A DNA stretch of 64,000 bases from Hemerocallis citrina (taxonomy: Eukaryota; Streptophyta; Magnoliopsida; Asparagales; Asphodelaceae): NCBI GenBank assembly GCA_017893485.1, contig JACEHZ010000591.1, positions 62,001 through 126,000 on the forward strand. Direction: 5' to 3'. Both the position numbers and the translations under genes were made by a program. This document shows positions 11,496 through 22,503 of the stretch, one piece after another. Under the pieces are notes generated by a model. That model searched no databases and was not told the DNA's origin. It saw only the letters and a program-made list of their open reading frames with translations. Each line of letters opens with the position of its first letter. Position 1 is the stretch's first letter.

Positions 11496-11747
11496 ACTTG
11501 GGTCTATAAATATAGATGTAAACTCTAGGGTTTAGATGTAACATAACTGAAACAACTTCAAGGGAGTTCTTGTGCCGAGTGCTACCAAAGGTGAGAGAGA
11601 AAATAAAAAGAAATCACTTTAGTATCTTTGTAAGAAGTATTTGGTTATCTCTGCATATCATTTTGTTCTTGTGTTTGTGAGATCTTGAGTTTGTAAAATC
11701 TTGTTATTGGTGCATTTATGCCTTTATGGGCGATATTGGGTACCACA
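11496..11747 (+). mobile_element. Ty1/copia LTR, 3' part (copy 1)
   Basis: Sequence into which the large element inserted. A TATA box (GTCTATAAATATAG near 11502) lies just after the insertion point. It ends TACCACA at 11747, matching a TGTGG start at 38945 in copy 2. It is followed by AAGTGGTATCAAAGC, a methionine-tRNA type primer site. The 5' part of this LTR lies outside the window for copy 1. Confidence 0.7.
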
Positions 11748-12756
11748 AAGTGGTATCAAAGCTTAGAGTTTCATGATGACCGATAGCATGTCGAAAGTCA
11801 AGAGATTTCGATGAAAGTGATTTCGTGATGTGAAAGATCCAGTTGATAGTGTATCTCCGTCAGAAATATCTAAATGGTCCTTTGTTTGATAAGAAATCAG
11901 AAGGTGCAGATAAGGATGCAAAGGTCATGGCGGAATAAGAACGTTTGTATTAGAAGGTGCTTGGGCATATTCAGTTATCATTGAGTAGGAAAACATTATT
12001 TCATATCTTGAAGGCAAAGACAACGAAGGAGGCTATGGAGATTCTCACGGATATGTACGATAAACCTTCAGCATCGAATCAAATTCTTCACTTGAAGAAA
12101 TTGGTTAACATGAAGTTGGGAGAAAGCGGTTCAGTAACGGAACATGAGAACAATTACTATATGGTATACAACCAGATGGAAGTTGCATGATTGAAGTTTT
12201 CGGAGGGAGGCCATGCATTATTACATCTATCTACTTTACCCAACAGTTATGGTATGGTGGAATAAACTATTACAAGGACTATGACATATTCGACGACTTT
12301 GCAGGATGTGAGCAACATCATAAACGAGGAGGTGAGAAGGAAAAGAAACCGAGAGTTTTCATCATTTTCTAGCAATTCCGCACTTTTAGTTAGGAGGCAT
12401 GGGAGATCTATGAGAAGTCCAAGAAGAAATGATTATAAAAGTGACTCTAATGATGGGTTTGAAGACATCGACGATGGCGGTGGACTTGAGTGTTCGTATT
12501 GCCACAAGATGGGTCCCATTATGTGTAGTTGTAAAGCTCTTACGAAGAAGAAGCAAGAACAGTCAATGCAAGCCAATGTGGTGGCTAAGGAAACAAAGTC
12601 TGAAGAGTTATGCTTATCAGCAAGGATGGAGTTGAACATGCGAGATTCATGCATTGATTTAGGTGCTTCTTATCAGGAGGTGTTTGAGGACTACACAAAG
12701 GATTCTTTCGGAGATGTAATCATGGATAAATTGTTAGTGGTACCCTGTGATATACA
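11748..12756 (+). pseudogene. Decayed Ty1/copia gag (copy 1)
   Basis: The frame at 11957-12190 has the gag signature 'TTKEAMEILTDMYDKPS' and 'LHLKKLVNMKLGE'. A second frame (12281-12799) continues with 'RSPRRNDYKSDSND' and a zinc-knuckle remnant 'CSYCHKMGPIMCSC' in which the histidine of CX2CX4HX4C is lost. It ends with a protease-like 'CIDLGAS' relic of the usual DSGAS motif. Several stops and at least one frameshift (about 12187) break the reading, and integrase and reverse transcriptase are absent. The short peptides in this interval are pieces of one dead gene. Copy 2 equivalent is 59752-60775. Confidence 0.75.
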
Positions 12757-12992
12757 CGTGCGATGCGATAGTAATATACACGTGCGATGCACGTATTAAG
12801 TTTTTAAAAAAATTAAAGTAAGAACTCTCATTTACCTGTGCCATGCTTGTCTTAATAAATAGGATTATATATTTTTAAAAGTAAATGTGAAGACTACGAT
12901 AGGAGAGTTGGAGTTGCACGTGTGTTGCACGTAAGTAGGTAGATTTACAACCCCAACTCTTCCATTATAATAGTTATTATATATTATATTAT
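12757..12992. mobile_element. Small CACGTG-rich element (copy 1)
   Basis: Contains CACGTGCGATGCACGT and CACGTGTGTTGCACGT, and ends ACAACCCCAACTCTTCCATT. It truncates the copia relic. Compared with copy 2 (60776-60992) it carries an extra partial copy of ATACACGTGCGATGC at its start. Confidence 0.45.
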
Positions 12993-12996
12993 ATTA

Positions 12997-13019
12997 TAGA
13001 TAGATAGATAGATAGATAG
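12997..13019. repeat. (GATA)n microsatellite, gypsy insertion target
   Basis: About five GATA units end exactly at the gypsy 5' LTR. GATA units resume at 26405 after the 3' LTR. Copy 2 has the same tract at about 61008-61028. Confidence 0.9.
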
Positions 13020-13585
13020 TGATATGTCTAAAAATGGGGTTAAATCGGAACCGTCCAAATCAGGTACGAATCTCAAAGCTCGGGGGTAAAATGGTAATTT
13101 TACCTACAAACGGGCCTGAAGGGGGAACTGGGTCCTTTTTCCAAAAAGCCCAATAACCCACAAACGGATCCACCTTAACTGGGTGCGGGTCCCAAACCGC
13201 AAGAAACCTAGTCCAGCTGGATAGAATTAGGGTTTCTGATTGTATTTAATCAACGACCCTGATTCGCTCTATCCTTTCACTGGGAATTAGGGGTTCTATT
13301 CCTAAACTGGTCCCAAAGGCAGCTATAAATACCCCTCATCCACCACCATTAAGTGGTAATCAATCTTTTGCCAATAAAAGCTCATTCATAATCTTTTCTG
13401 ATTACTGACTTGAGCGTCGGAGGGTGCGTCGCCGGGATCAACCCTGGTGTTTCGCACTTTTTGCAGGTGAACGGCGGGAGTCAACGGTCAAACTCCGACG
13501 GAAAGGTTTCAGGTTTGGCTATTCGGTATTCCTAAGAATCCACAAATTCTATCTGTTTGCCCCCATACTAGATTTAGCGGTAACA
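13020..13585 (+). repeat. 5' LTR of gypsy element
   Basis: Starts TGATATG and ends GGTAACA. TATA box GCTATAAATACCCC near 13323. The transcribed part contains CTTGAGCGTCGGAGGGTGCG (13409-13428). The matching 3' LTR is 25839-26404, and the 5' LTR of the second copy is 61029-61593. Confidence 0.92.
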
Positions 13586-13587
13586 GA

Positions 13588-13607
13588 TTGGCACCGTCTA
13601 TGGGAAC
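13588..13607 (+). promoter_or_regulatory. Primer-binding site of gypsy element
   Basis: TTGGCACCGTCTATGGGAAC two bases after the LTR. The second copy reads TTGGCGCCGTCCGTGGGAAC (61596-61615), closer to the TGGCGCCG form used by many plant Ty3 elements. I did not determine the tRNA. Confidence 0.7.
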
Positions 13608-13656
13608 CCATGAATAGCAATCCTTCCTCTTCCCTTGGTTAAGATCACCTCCAGCC

Positions 13657-15705
13657 ATGCCTTCCCGAAAACTGAGATCCAAAGGGTCCAACCGTGGACC
13701 CACTCCTCTTCAACCACAACAGGAGATCCCCCTCCAAACCTTCCAGTCGCAGGGGCAACTCCCATCACAACCTGATTAGCCCCCGTAGCAGGACCAACCT
13801 CCTCTTCCCCCAGAATGCCGGCACAGGGGCCTCTCGTCCCAACACTCAGAAGCAACCTCCTCATCGAGACCGCATCTCCATACACAACCCTTCTACCGAT
13901 TCAATGGCATCTCACAACCCCCGACCTTCCGAAGACCTCTGCAATACCATCCTCAACAGGCAGAATGAAGAGGACCTTCACCACCGTTTGGATGAAAGGC
14001 GGGCCCGTGAGGGAGCCTCCCGCCCGGAACGTCCAGATGAGTGATCTCCTCGTCACCGCGACCACAGGAGGTCCCCTCCTCGTAGGGGGCAGAGAGAGTC
14101 CCCTGAGTGCCATCGAAGAAGACACCGTTCTCCTGCTGGTTGGTAGCCCCAGAGGAGCGATAACGGACCTATCACCCGAGCCGAATTCCAAGAGTTCCAG
14201 GCTACAATCCTGCAGGCCCTCAACCTCCCTCCAAACAACAACAATGCTCAGAGGGTCCCCACTCCTCCTCCGGTCCAAAGTCCTCGCCATCGGTCTATAA
14301 CTCCTCCTCAAGCTCCGAGTCACCATCATCACAGTCCTCATCATTTCCCCAGCTACCATCGCCGAACTCCACGCTCCCCTTCTTACGAAGACGAGTCCAG
14401 AGGCTCATTTGGCTACCGTCGAAGGGACGATGCGGTCTACTACCGTCTCCATGAGATGGAGAGGCACCTCAGCCAACTGGATAAAGAAGATGAGCTGAGA
14501 GGAAGGACCCTCCGTCCAAGCCAACCCTCCTTCTCTCGAACAATTATGGAGGCACTCGTTTCAATAGGCTTTAAGCCCCCGCAGTTTGAGACTTACTCTA
14601 GGGAGTCAGACCCCGTGGACCACATCGAGAGCTTCAAGACCCTCATGTTGATCCACCAAGCTTCCGATGCTCTACTGTGCAAAACCTTCCCAGCTACTCT
14701 CAAGGGTTCGGCCCGAGAATGGTACTCTCGTCTTGTCCCATCCTCCATATTCTCCTTTGAACAATTTGAGACCCTCTTCGTCACCCATTTCGTGAGTAGC
14801 CGCCGTACCAAGAAAACTAGTATTTTGCTACTCTACCTCATTCAGAAGAAGGGTGAGAAGTTGAAAGATTATGTGAAGCGGTTTACTGCGGAAGCTAGGT
14901 CCATTGCCTCCCTCGACCAATCGATCGCCGCTGTAGCCTTCCAGTCGAACATCCTCAATTCAAGCCTTCGATCCTCCCTAACTAAGAAGCCCCCGCAAAA
15001 CTTCTCCAACCTTCTTCTCAGGAGCGAGAAGTATATCCGACCGAGGAAGCAGAACATCGCCCTTCTTTTGAGGGGTCTTCCTCCAGGACCAAGAGAAAGA
15101 CAGCTGAAGAAGAGGGAGCTAAGAAGCTCCAGAAAGACAACGGGGGCCAGCGCCGCCCGCTTCCCAGATTTGAGAAGTTTACCCCTCTTAACGCCAACAT
15201 CTCTACCATTCTCATGGAAGTCGAGAAGGAAGCTGCCTCCTGCCCCGAAGATGAACACCCCCGACAAGAAGAGGGATAAGAAAAAGTGGTGTCGATATCA
15301 CCGGGACCACGACCACGACACCAACGATTGTCAGACCCTGAAGAATGAAATTGAGGCCCTCATCCAAAGGGGACAGCTGTCTCAATTTGTGAGGAAGGAC
15401 CGAATTGATCTCCCTCCTCCCCCCAGGGGCGCTAATAAGCATCCCAAAAGACGTGACGACACTCCCGAGTTTGAAGAGGAGCGCATCTTGCATCTCATTC
15501 ATGGAGGTTCCATAGGGGGAACCTCCAACTCTTCCCGAAAGACTTTCATACGAGAAGTCAATTCGGTTCATGGCATACCCCCTCCCAAAGGCCTCGGAGT
15601 CCCAGTCACTTTCTCATATGAAGACCTGGAAGGAGTCCGAACCCCCCATTGTGATGCACTAGTCATCAACCTCCATATGGCAAATTTTAAAGTGGAGAGC
15701 ATTCT
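13657..15705 (+). pseudogene. gag of Tat-type gypsy element (broken)
   Basis: A candidate start is at 13657 (ATGCCTTCCCG), but copy 1 has two extra bases soon after it relative to 61665, shifting the frame. The arginine/serine-rich N-terminal part (13700-14450) carries stops at 14042 and about 14146. A long frame from 14456 contains the capsid-like retrotransposon gag domain (14590-14900; 'GSAREWYSRL', 'LKDYVKRF'). Near 15285-15340 follows the zinc-knuckle-like 'CRYHRDHDHDTNDC' typical of plant gypsy gag. Between about 15040 and 15245 the sensible protein is in a different frame, so two compensating frameshifts are present. A 17-bp tandem duplication (15689-15722) ends the frame before protease. 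Confidence 0.85.
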
Positions 15706-16347
15706 AAAGTGGAGAGCATTCTGGTGGACAATGGTAGCTCCGTTAACATCCTCTTCTTGGCGGCTTTCCGATGGCTCAAGTTATCGCGGGATAGGCTCAA
15801 GCCCTTCGGGTACACGCTCCATGGGTTCACGGGAGTGCCAGTGACTATCGAAGGGGTGATCACCCTCGACGTAACCGCTGGTAAAACTCCTACTACCCGG
15901 ACAGAGCCGATGGACTTCATGGTCGTCGACATCCCAGCTGCTTACAATGTGATTCTAGGCCGACCTGGCCTAGCTGCTTTAGAAGCCATCCCGTCAGCTT
16001 ATTTTCTCAAGATGAAGTTCCCCACCAAGTCAGGTGTAGGGGAAGTAAGAGGTAGTCAAAAGATGGCCCGCAAGTGTTACATGACCTCTACCGGGGGTCC
16101 TGTCCTCTCCCTCGAGACCCTCAAGATCCCCCAGGGGAATGCCCAACCTATGTCCGAACCGGTGGATGATCTGGAGGAAGTGTTCTTTTCTGAGCAAGAT
16201 CCAAACCGCAAGTTCTTTATCAGCAAGACCCTCCCGTCTGCCCTATGTTCCGACATAGTCCAATGCATCAGAGAGAACCATGACCTTTTCGCCTGGTCGG
16301 TGCCGACATGCCAGGAATCTCCGAGGAGCTCCTCGTCCACCACCTAA
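15706..16347 (+). pseudogene. Aspartic protease region of gypsy pol (broken)
   Basis: The active-site motif is 'VDNGSSVNILF' (Asp codon 15727-15729), where D-N-G replaces the usual D-T/S-G; DNG variants occur in plant Tat proteases. 'YNVILGRPGL' (about 15943-15972) is the second conserved protease block. After about 16300 the frame slips by one base, so the C-terminus reads into serine-rich nonsense and stops at 16345. The linker to reverse transcriptase then has a TAA near 16375. Confidence 0.85.
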
Positions 16348-17447
16348 GCATTGCTCTGGGATCCAAACCGGTCTAACAGAAAAGGCACAAATTTGCCCCT
16401 GAGTGCCAACAAGCCATAAAGGAAGAAGTGGACAAGCTCCTGAAGGCCCGATTCATACAAGAGGTTAACTATCCCGAATGGCTCTCTAATGTTGTTATGG
16501 TTAAGAAGGCCAACGGAACTTGGAGAATTTGTATCGACTTCACGGACCTGAACAGAGCATGCCCTAAAGATCCATTCCCTCTCCCAAGCATCGACACCTT
16601 GATCGACGCTACTTCGGGCCATAAGCTGCTCAGCTTCATGGATGCCTTCTCCGGGTATAACCAAATCTGAATGTTCCCCTTGGATATCCCGAAGACCTCC
16701 TTCGTCACCGATCAAGGGCTCTATTGCTATAGGGTAATGCCCTTCGGGCTGAAGAATGCCGGTGCCACCTACCAGCGCCTAGTCAATAAAGTCTTCCAGA
16801 ATCAGATCGACCGAAACATGAAAGTGTATGTTGATGATATGCTCGTTAAGAGCATCCATGAGGCCGACCATGTTGCCGATCTCCAAGAAGCATTTGATGT
16901 GTTGAGGAAGCATGATATGAGGCTCAACCCGAACAAGTGTGCGTTTGGAGTCTCGTCAAGAAAGTTCCTAGGTTTCATGGTCAGCCAAAGAGGAATCGAA
17001 GCCAACCCCGAGAAGATCAAAGCCATACTGGACATGGTCCCTCCCAAAAGTGTGAAAGAGGTTCAGAAGCTCACTGGTCGCCTCGCAGCCATAGGGCGCT
17101 TCCTGTCTAAGTCAGGGGAGAAGTGTCTTCCTTTTTTCAAAGCCCTCAAGGGAGCTAAGGGCTTCGAGTGGGGTCAGCAGCAGCAAGAATCGTTCGATCA
17201 GCTAAAGACCTATCTAGTCAATCCCTCTCTTCTCAGCAAGCCTATCTCCGGAGAAACACTCTACCTCTACTTAGCTACATCTGAGCAAACCCTCAGTGTT
17301 GTCCTAGTGAGGAAAGAAGACAAGGCCCAGAAGCCCATCTATTACGTGAGCAAGGTACTTCGGTATGCTGAGCTCCGGTACCCAAGATTGGAGAAGATGG
17401 CGTACGCCTTGGTTATGGCAGCTAGGAAGCTCCGCCCTTATTTTTAG
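16348..17447 (+). pseudogene. Reverse transcriptase and first RNase H of gypsy pol
   Basis: Frame-consistent from about 16400. 'WLSNVVMVKKANGTWRICID' and 'DLNRACPKDPFPLP' are RT blocks 1-2. 'SFMDAFSGYNQI' is followed by an in-frame TGA at 16668-16670, then 'VMPFGLKNAGATYQRLVNKV' and the catalytic YVDD at 16827-16838. Thumb and connection follow ('GLAANPEKI'-like region, 'KLTGRLAAIGRFLSKS'). Then comes RNase H with 'LYLYLATSEQTLSVVLVRKE' and 'YPRLEKMAYALVMAARKLRPYF', ended by TAG at 17445-17447. Two nonsense codons apart, the domain order and spacing are normal for a plant Ty3 element. Confidence 0.92.
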
Positions 17448-18056
17448 TCCCACTCGGTGGTCGTTCTTACCGACCAGCCGCTTAAGCAAGTTCTACACAA
17501 ACCCGAGACATCCGGCCGTCTGATGAAGTGGTTGATCGAGCTGAGTCAGCATGACATATCATACCAGCCTCGGACCGCAATCAAGGCTCAAGTCTTAGCT
17601 GAATTTATTGTGGAGAGCACCATACCAGAGGTCAGTCAAGCAGCAAATGGGCCTCCTATCTGGAGAGTGTATGTAGACGGGTCTTCTTGCATCGAAGGGA
17701 GCGGAGCCGGGATCATTCTGGCAGGCCCAGATGACTTCGTTCTCCAATACTCCCTCCGCATCAATTTTAAGGCCTCCAACAACGAAGCAGAGTATGAAGC
17801 CCTTATAGCCGGCCTCGGCATGGCTCGCAAAGCAGGGGCATAACATCTCCGGATATTTAGTGACTCGCAGCTGGTTGTGAACCAAGTCTTAGGGGAGTAC
17901 GAGGCACGAGACGACCGAATGGCTAAGTACCTAGCCAAGGTCCAAAGTCTCATGACTTCATTCGAAGTAGCCCAAATCCAGCAGATCCCCAGAGAAGAAA
18001 ATTCCCAAGCAGATGCCCTATCCAAATTGGCCTCCTCCTCCCTTCAAGGTCTCGAG
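17448..18056 (+). pseudogene. Second (archaeal-type) RNase H of gypsy pol
   Basis: After the tether ('VVLTDQPLKQVL') comes a second RNase H with 'WRVYVDGSSCIEGSGAGI' (first catalytic Asp at 17676-17678), 'NNEAEYEALIAGL' (Glu), and beyond a TAA at 17841-17843 the 'FSDSQLVVNQV' block (Asp) and 'REENSQADALSKLA'. This extra RNase H downstream of the RT-linked one is the diagnostic Tat feature and explains the lineage call. The stop at 17841 separates the catalytic residues in the conceptual product. Confidence 0.88.
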
Positions 18057-19484
18057 CAGACCGTCCTGATTGAAGTGCTCCTAAGACCGATCATAGAAGA
18101 AGAAACCCCCGACTCAATGGAGTCGCTGCCCGTCCAACTTCAGGACAACTGGATGAAACCTTTGATAGAATTCCTTGAGGATGGGCTCCTCCCCGAAGAC
18201 CCTAAAGAAGCCCGTCGAGTCCGAACGAGAGCAGAGCGGTACACTGTTGTTGAAGGAGTCTTGTATAAATACTCCTACACCCAAGTAGATGGCAGACCCT
18301 ACTTGAGATGCCTCTCCCCGGAAGAAGCCTCATATGCCTTGCAAGAACTCCACGAAGGTATAGGCAGAGCCCATTTAGGGTCGAGGTCCCTTGTCAGGAA
18401 AGTGTTAAACTACGGGTACTTCTGCCATACTCTCCTACAAGATGCCGAACGACATGTCCGACAATGCAGCTCCTGTCAGCAGTACTCCAACATTCGTCGC
18501 CTACCCCAAGCCCAACTCATGTCTCTATCAAGCCTGATTCCCTTCGCAATGTGGTGGATGGATTTACTAGGCCCGTTTCTACTAGCTCCCGGCCAACTCA
18601 AGTTTCTAATCGTGGCGATCGACTACTTCTCTAAGTGGATAGAGGCTGAGCCATTGGCTACGATCACTGAGAACAAGGTGCTGCAGTTCTTTTGGAAAAA
18701 TGTTATCTGTAGGTTCGGCGTTCCTCGGGTCTTAATAATGGATAATAGAACACAGTTTACGGGGGCCGCATTCCGATCTCTGTGTGAAGACCTCGCCATT
18801 CAGCAACGCTTCTTTTCTGTCTCCCATCCTCAATCAAATGGCCAAGTAGAAAATGCCAACCGGCAGATCCTCTCCGGTATCAAGAAAAGGCTAGATAAGG
18901 CAGCCAAAGACTTATGGACGGAACAGCTTCCCAACGTATTGTGGAACTACCGCACTACGAAACGGACCCCCACAGGTGAGTTGCCATTCAATCTCACCTA
19001 TGGGTCCGAAGCTATGATCCCCTTGGAAGTCAGTCTACCATCTCCTCACTTTATGGCCTATGAAGAAGAGCAGAATGCCAGAGAGCTTCGGGCGAATTTG
19101 GACTTAGTTGATGAGCTCCGTGAAAGAGCTTTTATCCGCCAGCAAAACTACCGAAGAAGAATTGAGCAGGCTTACAACAAAAGGGTCCGTCCTACCAATC
19201 TCAAGGAAGGAGACTTGGTCCTCAAAAAACTAGCTACCTCCTTCCTCAGCCAAAAGAGTAAGCTAGCCCCTAATTGGGAAGGACCCTACAAGATCACCAA
19301 GGTAGTTCGGCCCGGGACGTACCATCATGAAGACCTTGAAGGCAGAGAGATACCTAGGAATTGGAATGCCAACCACCTACTGAAGTACCAAGAGAGCGCC
19401 TTAACGCCTCTCTGTGTAACTTCAAGTGTCGAGCCATTCCCATCTTTTCACTTGTATTTTGCTTCTTTATTTTTGTCATTGTAA
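18057..19484 (+). pseudogene. Integrase of gypsy pol
   Basis: Counted from the ORF start at 17877, the zinc-binding H159, H166, C197, C200 are all present. The catalytic triad is D229 ('WWMDLLGPF'), D289 ('IMDNRTQFTG') and E325 ('NGQVENANRQ'), an exact D-X35-E spacing between the second and third residues. 'SDNG/TQF' is changed to MDNRTQF. C-terminal GPY-like block 'LAPNWEGPYKITKVVRPGTY' with 'NWNANHLLKY' near the end. The frame is open to 19484, making this the best preserved enzyme of the element. No chromodomain is evident. Confidence 0.92.
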
Positions 19485-19600
19485 TAACGGCTTGCAACTT
19501 AGAAGCAGCCGATTAGCAGTTATCAATAAAGATCTTTTTCCCCCTATATTTTCCTAGTGGATTATTTTTATCTCTCTATTTAAGGCCTTTAACCAAATAC
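19485..19600 (+). other. Short post-pol spacer of gypsy element
   Basis: Non-coding link between the end of integrase and the 116-bp tandem array; contains TCAATAAAG. Nothing else recognised. Confidence 0.5.
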
Positions 19601-20180
19601 ACTCAAACGACAAGTTCGGAGTTCAAAACTTAGCTCGATTCCGCTTCGCAAGCTCGTCCTTAAGCGAGCTAGAAGTGGTTCGCCATTCGGAATTGCTCCC
19701 ACAACCGTTGAAACACACTCAAACGACGAGTTCGGAGTCCAAAACTTGGCCCGATTCTGGTCCGCAAGCTCGCCCTTAAGCGAGCTAGAAGTGGTTCGCC
19801 ATTCGGAATTGCTCCCACAACCGTTGAAACACACTCAGACAACGAGTTCGGAGTCCAAAACTTGGCTCGATTCTGCTTCGCAAGCTCGCCTTTAAGCGAG
19901 CTAGAAGTGGTTCGCCATTCGAAATTGCTCCCGCAACTGTTGAAACACACTCAAACGACGAGTTCGGAGTCCAAAACTTAGCTCAATTCCGCTTTGCAAG
20001 CTTGCCCTTAAGCGAGCTAGAAGTGGTTCGCCATTCGGAATTGCTCCCACAACCGTTGAAACTCATTCAAACGACGAGTTCGGAGTCCAATACTTGGCTC
20101 GATTCCGCTTTGCAAGCTCGCTCTTAAGCGAGCTAGAAGTGGTTTGCCATTCAGAATTGCTCCCACAACCGTCGAAACGT
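19601..20180 (+). repeat. 116-bp tandem array, 5 copies, with internal hairpin
   Basis: Units start at 19601, 19717, 19833, 19949 and 20065, exactly 116 bases apart. Each contains CTCGCCCTTAAGCGAG (6-bp arms around a short loop), then AGAAGTGGTTCGCCATTCGG. The minus-strand 78-93-residue frames over it are repeat products ('FRMANHF' repeated). Units differ by a few percent. Confidence 0.95.
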
Positions 20181-20639
20181 ACAAAAATGAGGCGTTCGGG
20201 ATCCAAGCCACTTGGCTAATAACCGACGAAGTTTCTACAACTAGACTAGACATGGGAGAAGAGTACTTGGAGGAGCTAACCTTTAGTTCTTATGGTTTGC
20301 TTAAAGTTGAAGTAATCCTCCAAAAAGCTGCTCTCCACTGCAAGAAACTGCCTTCTCTTACAAATTCGCGAGTTAGAGGTTCGAAGCAGTGCTCGGCACT
20401 ACCCCCATACCTCGCTCTTAAGCGTGCTAAAAATAGTCCCGCTTCACAAATAATACGACAGCACATGAATGAACAAGATACAAGTCCAAGGTAGGAAAAA
20501 TCCTCGCTACTATAAAGTTCGGGGAGACAGTACAAGACAACTTTTCTTTACAGCGAAGTTACAAGAGTTAAAGAGCCAAAACTACAAAGCCGACTCGTGC
20601 CACTTAGACAAAATACAAAACTCGGAAAACAAGAAAGCT
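20181..20639. other. Non-coding spacer with diverged array sequence
   Basis: Between the 116-bp array and the antisense ORFs. A decayed CTCGCTCTTAAGCGTGCTA block near 20410 resembles the array unit. No supported gene. Confidence 0.5.
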
Positions 20640-21551
20640 TCAATGCCTCCTAGGCGTAGGGATGTTCCGCTTTAAAGATACCTGAGGATGGCGGCACCTA
20701 ACCTCGGAACTCGTCCCCAGACCGGCGAACTGAGACGTATCTTCGGCACTGCTCCTGACAGTTGCGTCGACGGACGCTCCGGTCGATGAAATTGCCACAC
20801 CACTTTGGGCGTCGCCCGGACTTTGCCGAGCAACAGGTGAACGGGTCGCGAGCTCGTAAAACAAAATCCCTCGTTCGCTTTCTTCACGAGTGCACAAAGT
20901 GCTCCTGACGTTGATCGGTCTCGAATGCGGCTTGAGGTGAGCCACTTCTGCCTCCAGCTCGGCTATCCGTTGTTTCAGAGAGTCGTCTTTTGTGTCCACC
21001 TCGAAGCGAGGGGGCACTGCGGAGCTCGGGAAGCCAGGACGGCTGGTGATGATTCGGCGGAGCTGAGTGACTTCGATGCTCCTGTCAACCGTGGCCCTCT
21101 TCAACGCATCGACCTCTGCCGTCAATTCGTCGCGTACGGCTATCAGCTTGCCCACCACCATTGTCAACTCCACTTCTTCTGCCAGGAGCTCTGCCTCCAC
21201 TATCTGCAGGTGGTGAATTTCAGTGAGCAGATTGACTCTCTCTGTTGTCATCTTCGACAAAGAGTGTCGGAGGCACTTAAGCCTCAGGCCATTAGTGAAG
21301 GCTGTCGACGAGCCATGATCCTCGTCTACGGGGGTCATCTTAGCGAGCCTGCCCTCTAGTCGCCGAATCTCAATGTCTCGCCGTCCTAAGATCAGCTGCA
21401 GATAGCTCCGCTCACTTTCGGCTCTGCGCAATCCCAACTCAACTTTATAAAGGTGCTCTCGGCATCTGGTCAAACACAACCTCGTCGCCCCTAAACCGAC
21501 CTCGGAGCGCAACTCCTCCCCTAAGTTGGTGAGACTGATAACTTGGGTCAC
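20640..21551 (-). CDS. Antisense coiled-coil ORF of the Tat element, 3' part
   Basis: A 303-residue open frame on the minus strand, with no ATG at its beginning: the first codon is GTG directly after an in-frame TAG, at a possible splice acceptor (CCTAG, 21552-21556). The predicted protein is strongly helical and heptad-rich in residues 30-215 ('RRAESERSYLQLILGRRDIE', 'LKQRIAELEAEVAHLKP'), followed by a serine/arginine-rich tail ending 'PTPRRH'. I read it as a possible downstream exon or a separate gene of the antisense unit at 21842-23807. Function unknown; antisense ORFs in this place are known from Tat elements. Confidence 0.5.
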   Translation of the reverse strand: MTQVISLTNLGEELRSEVGLGATRLCLTRCREHLYKVELGLRRAESERSYLQLILGRRDIEIRRLEGRLAKMTPVDEDHGSSTAFTNGLRLKCLRHSLSKMTTERVNLLTEIHHLQIVEAELLAEEVELTMVVGKLIAVRDELTAEVDALKRATVDRSIEVTQLRRIITSRPGFPSSAVPPRFEVDTKDDSLKQRIAELEAEVAHLKPHSRPINVRSTLCTREESERGILFYELATRSPVARQSPGDAQSGVAISSTGASVDATVRSSAEDTSQFAGLGTSSEVRCRHPQVSLKRNIPTPRRH

Positions 21552-21841
21552 CTAGGTGAGCTGAAAAGTTCAACGCAAACAACGAGAACGCTCAGTAAAT
21601 ATTCGCGTATGAGGTTCACATCCGACCCCTGAACAAGGCTACGTGTACGTAGTAAAGACTAAAATCTTTTGTTTGAACACTTAGTCGAATTTCAAGGAAA
21701 TGTTTGGAAAGCCACTCAAAAGAAAAACACAGGGTCGAGCCTAGAAAGATATATGCTCATTCATCATAAAAAGAGTACGGTGGCCAGTCCGCAATTAGGC
21801 AGTACATTTAAAAGTACAAAAACAAAAGAAAGCAAATGAAG

Positions 21842-22423
21842 TTAGGGGGCGACCTCTTTCCTGGGGCGACGAGATTGGGCCAGGTCGGACTCCCCCGAAG
21901 GTGCCAACATCGCTAGCGGAGTCACCACGGACCCTTGGACCTCGCCGACGACCTCGACCTCGGGGTCATCTTCGTCGTCCACTCCTTCCTCCTCCGACTC
22001 GGGGTTGAAGCCGTCGACGTGGTCCAGGAAGAGCCGCCATCCAGAGCAGTCGACCTCAGGATAGCGCTCCGACACCTGCGTGATGGCTTGAGCGTACGCC
22101 TTGGCCATATTGGCAGCAAGGAAGCCTTGCGCCTTTGCCATGGTGGCCGCTTCGGCTTCCTTCACTGCTACAGTCTTAGCCTCCATCGCCTCGGCCTGTT
22201 GCTTGGCCGACTCCTCTTTCTGCTGAAGCAGATCGCCCTCGAGCTTCGTAACGAGGCCCTCAAGGTACTCGAGCCTCGTCACCTTCCCCTCGAACTCGAC
22301 CTTCAATTTTTCGAGTTCGTTAGCCAGTCGAGCCTTCTCAGCCCGAGCTCGGTCGGCCTCCTTCTTGAGGTCCTTCTCCAGCTCCATCATCTTCTCCATG
22401 AGATGACCGAAGTGGACGGTTAT
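21842..22423 (-). CDS. Antisense ORF, coiled-coil and acidic C-terminal exon
   Basis: The frame is joined to the exon 22504-22947 by a well-formed intron (22424-22503). It encodes 'HLMEKMMELEKDLKKEADRA' followed by a long coiled coil to about residue 130. Next is 'ITQVSERYPEVDCSGWRLFL', a block I recognise from plant gypsy-associated proteins of the putative gypsy-type transposon group, then an acidic run (EEEGVDDEDDPEVEVV) and a basic tail ending 'RRPRKEVAP' with TAA at 21842. With the upstream exon the product would be about 341 residues, broken once by a TAG. Confidence 0.6.
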   Translation of the reverse strand: MTVHFGHLMEKMMELEKDLKKEADRARAEKARLANELEKLKVEFEGKVTRLEYLEGLVTKLEGDLLQQKEESAKQQAEAMEAKTVAVKEAEAATMAKAQGFLAANMAKAYAQAITQVSERYPEVDCSGWRLFLDHVDGFNPESEEEGVDDEDDPEVEVVGEVQGSVVTPLAMLAPSGESDLAQSRRPRKEVAP

Positions 22424-22503
22424 CTGCAGCAGAACAACAAGGAACGAAAGAAGTTAGAAAACCAACTGTGCAAGTTATCAACAAAGCGGAAATCAATACT
22501 CAC

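Noticed and set aside
13815..14359. 161- and 152-residue frames overlapping gag
   Set aside because: Shadow frames of the GC-rich gag region; the gag frame is identified by its domain.
18308..18634. 108-residue plus-strand frame in integrase
   Set aside because: Shadow of the integrase frame that carries intact HHCC and D,D-35-E.
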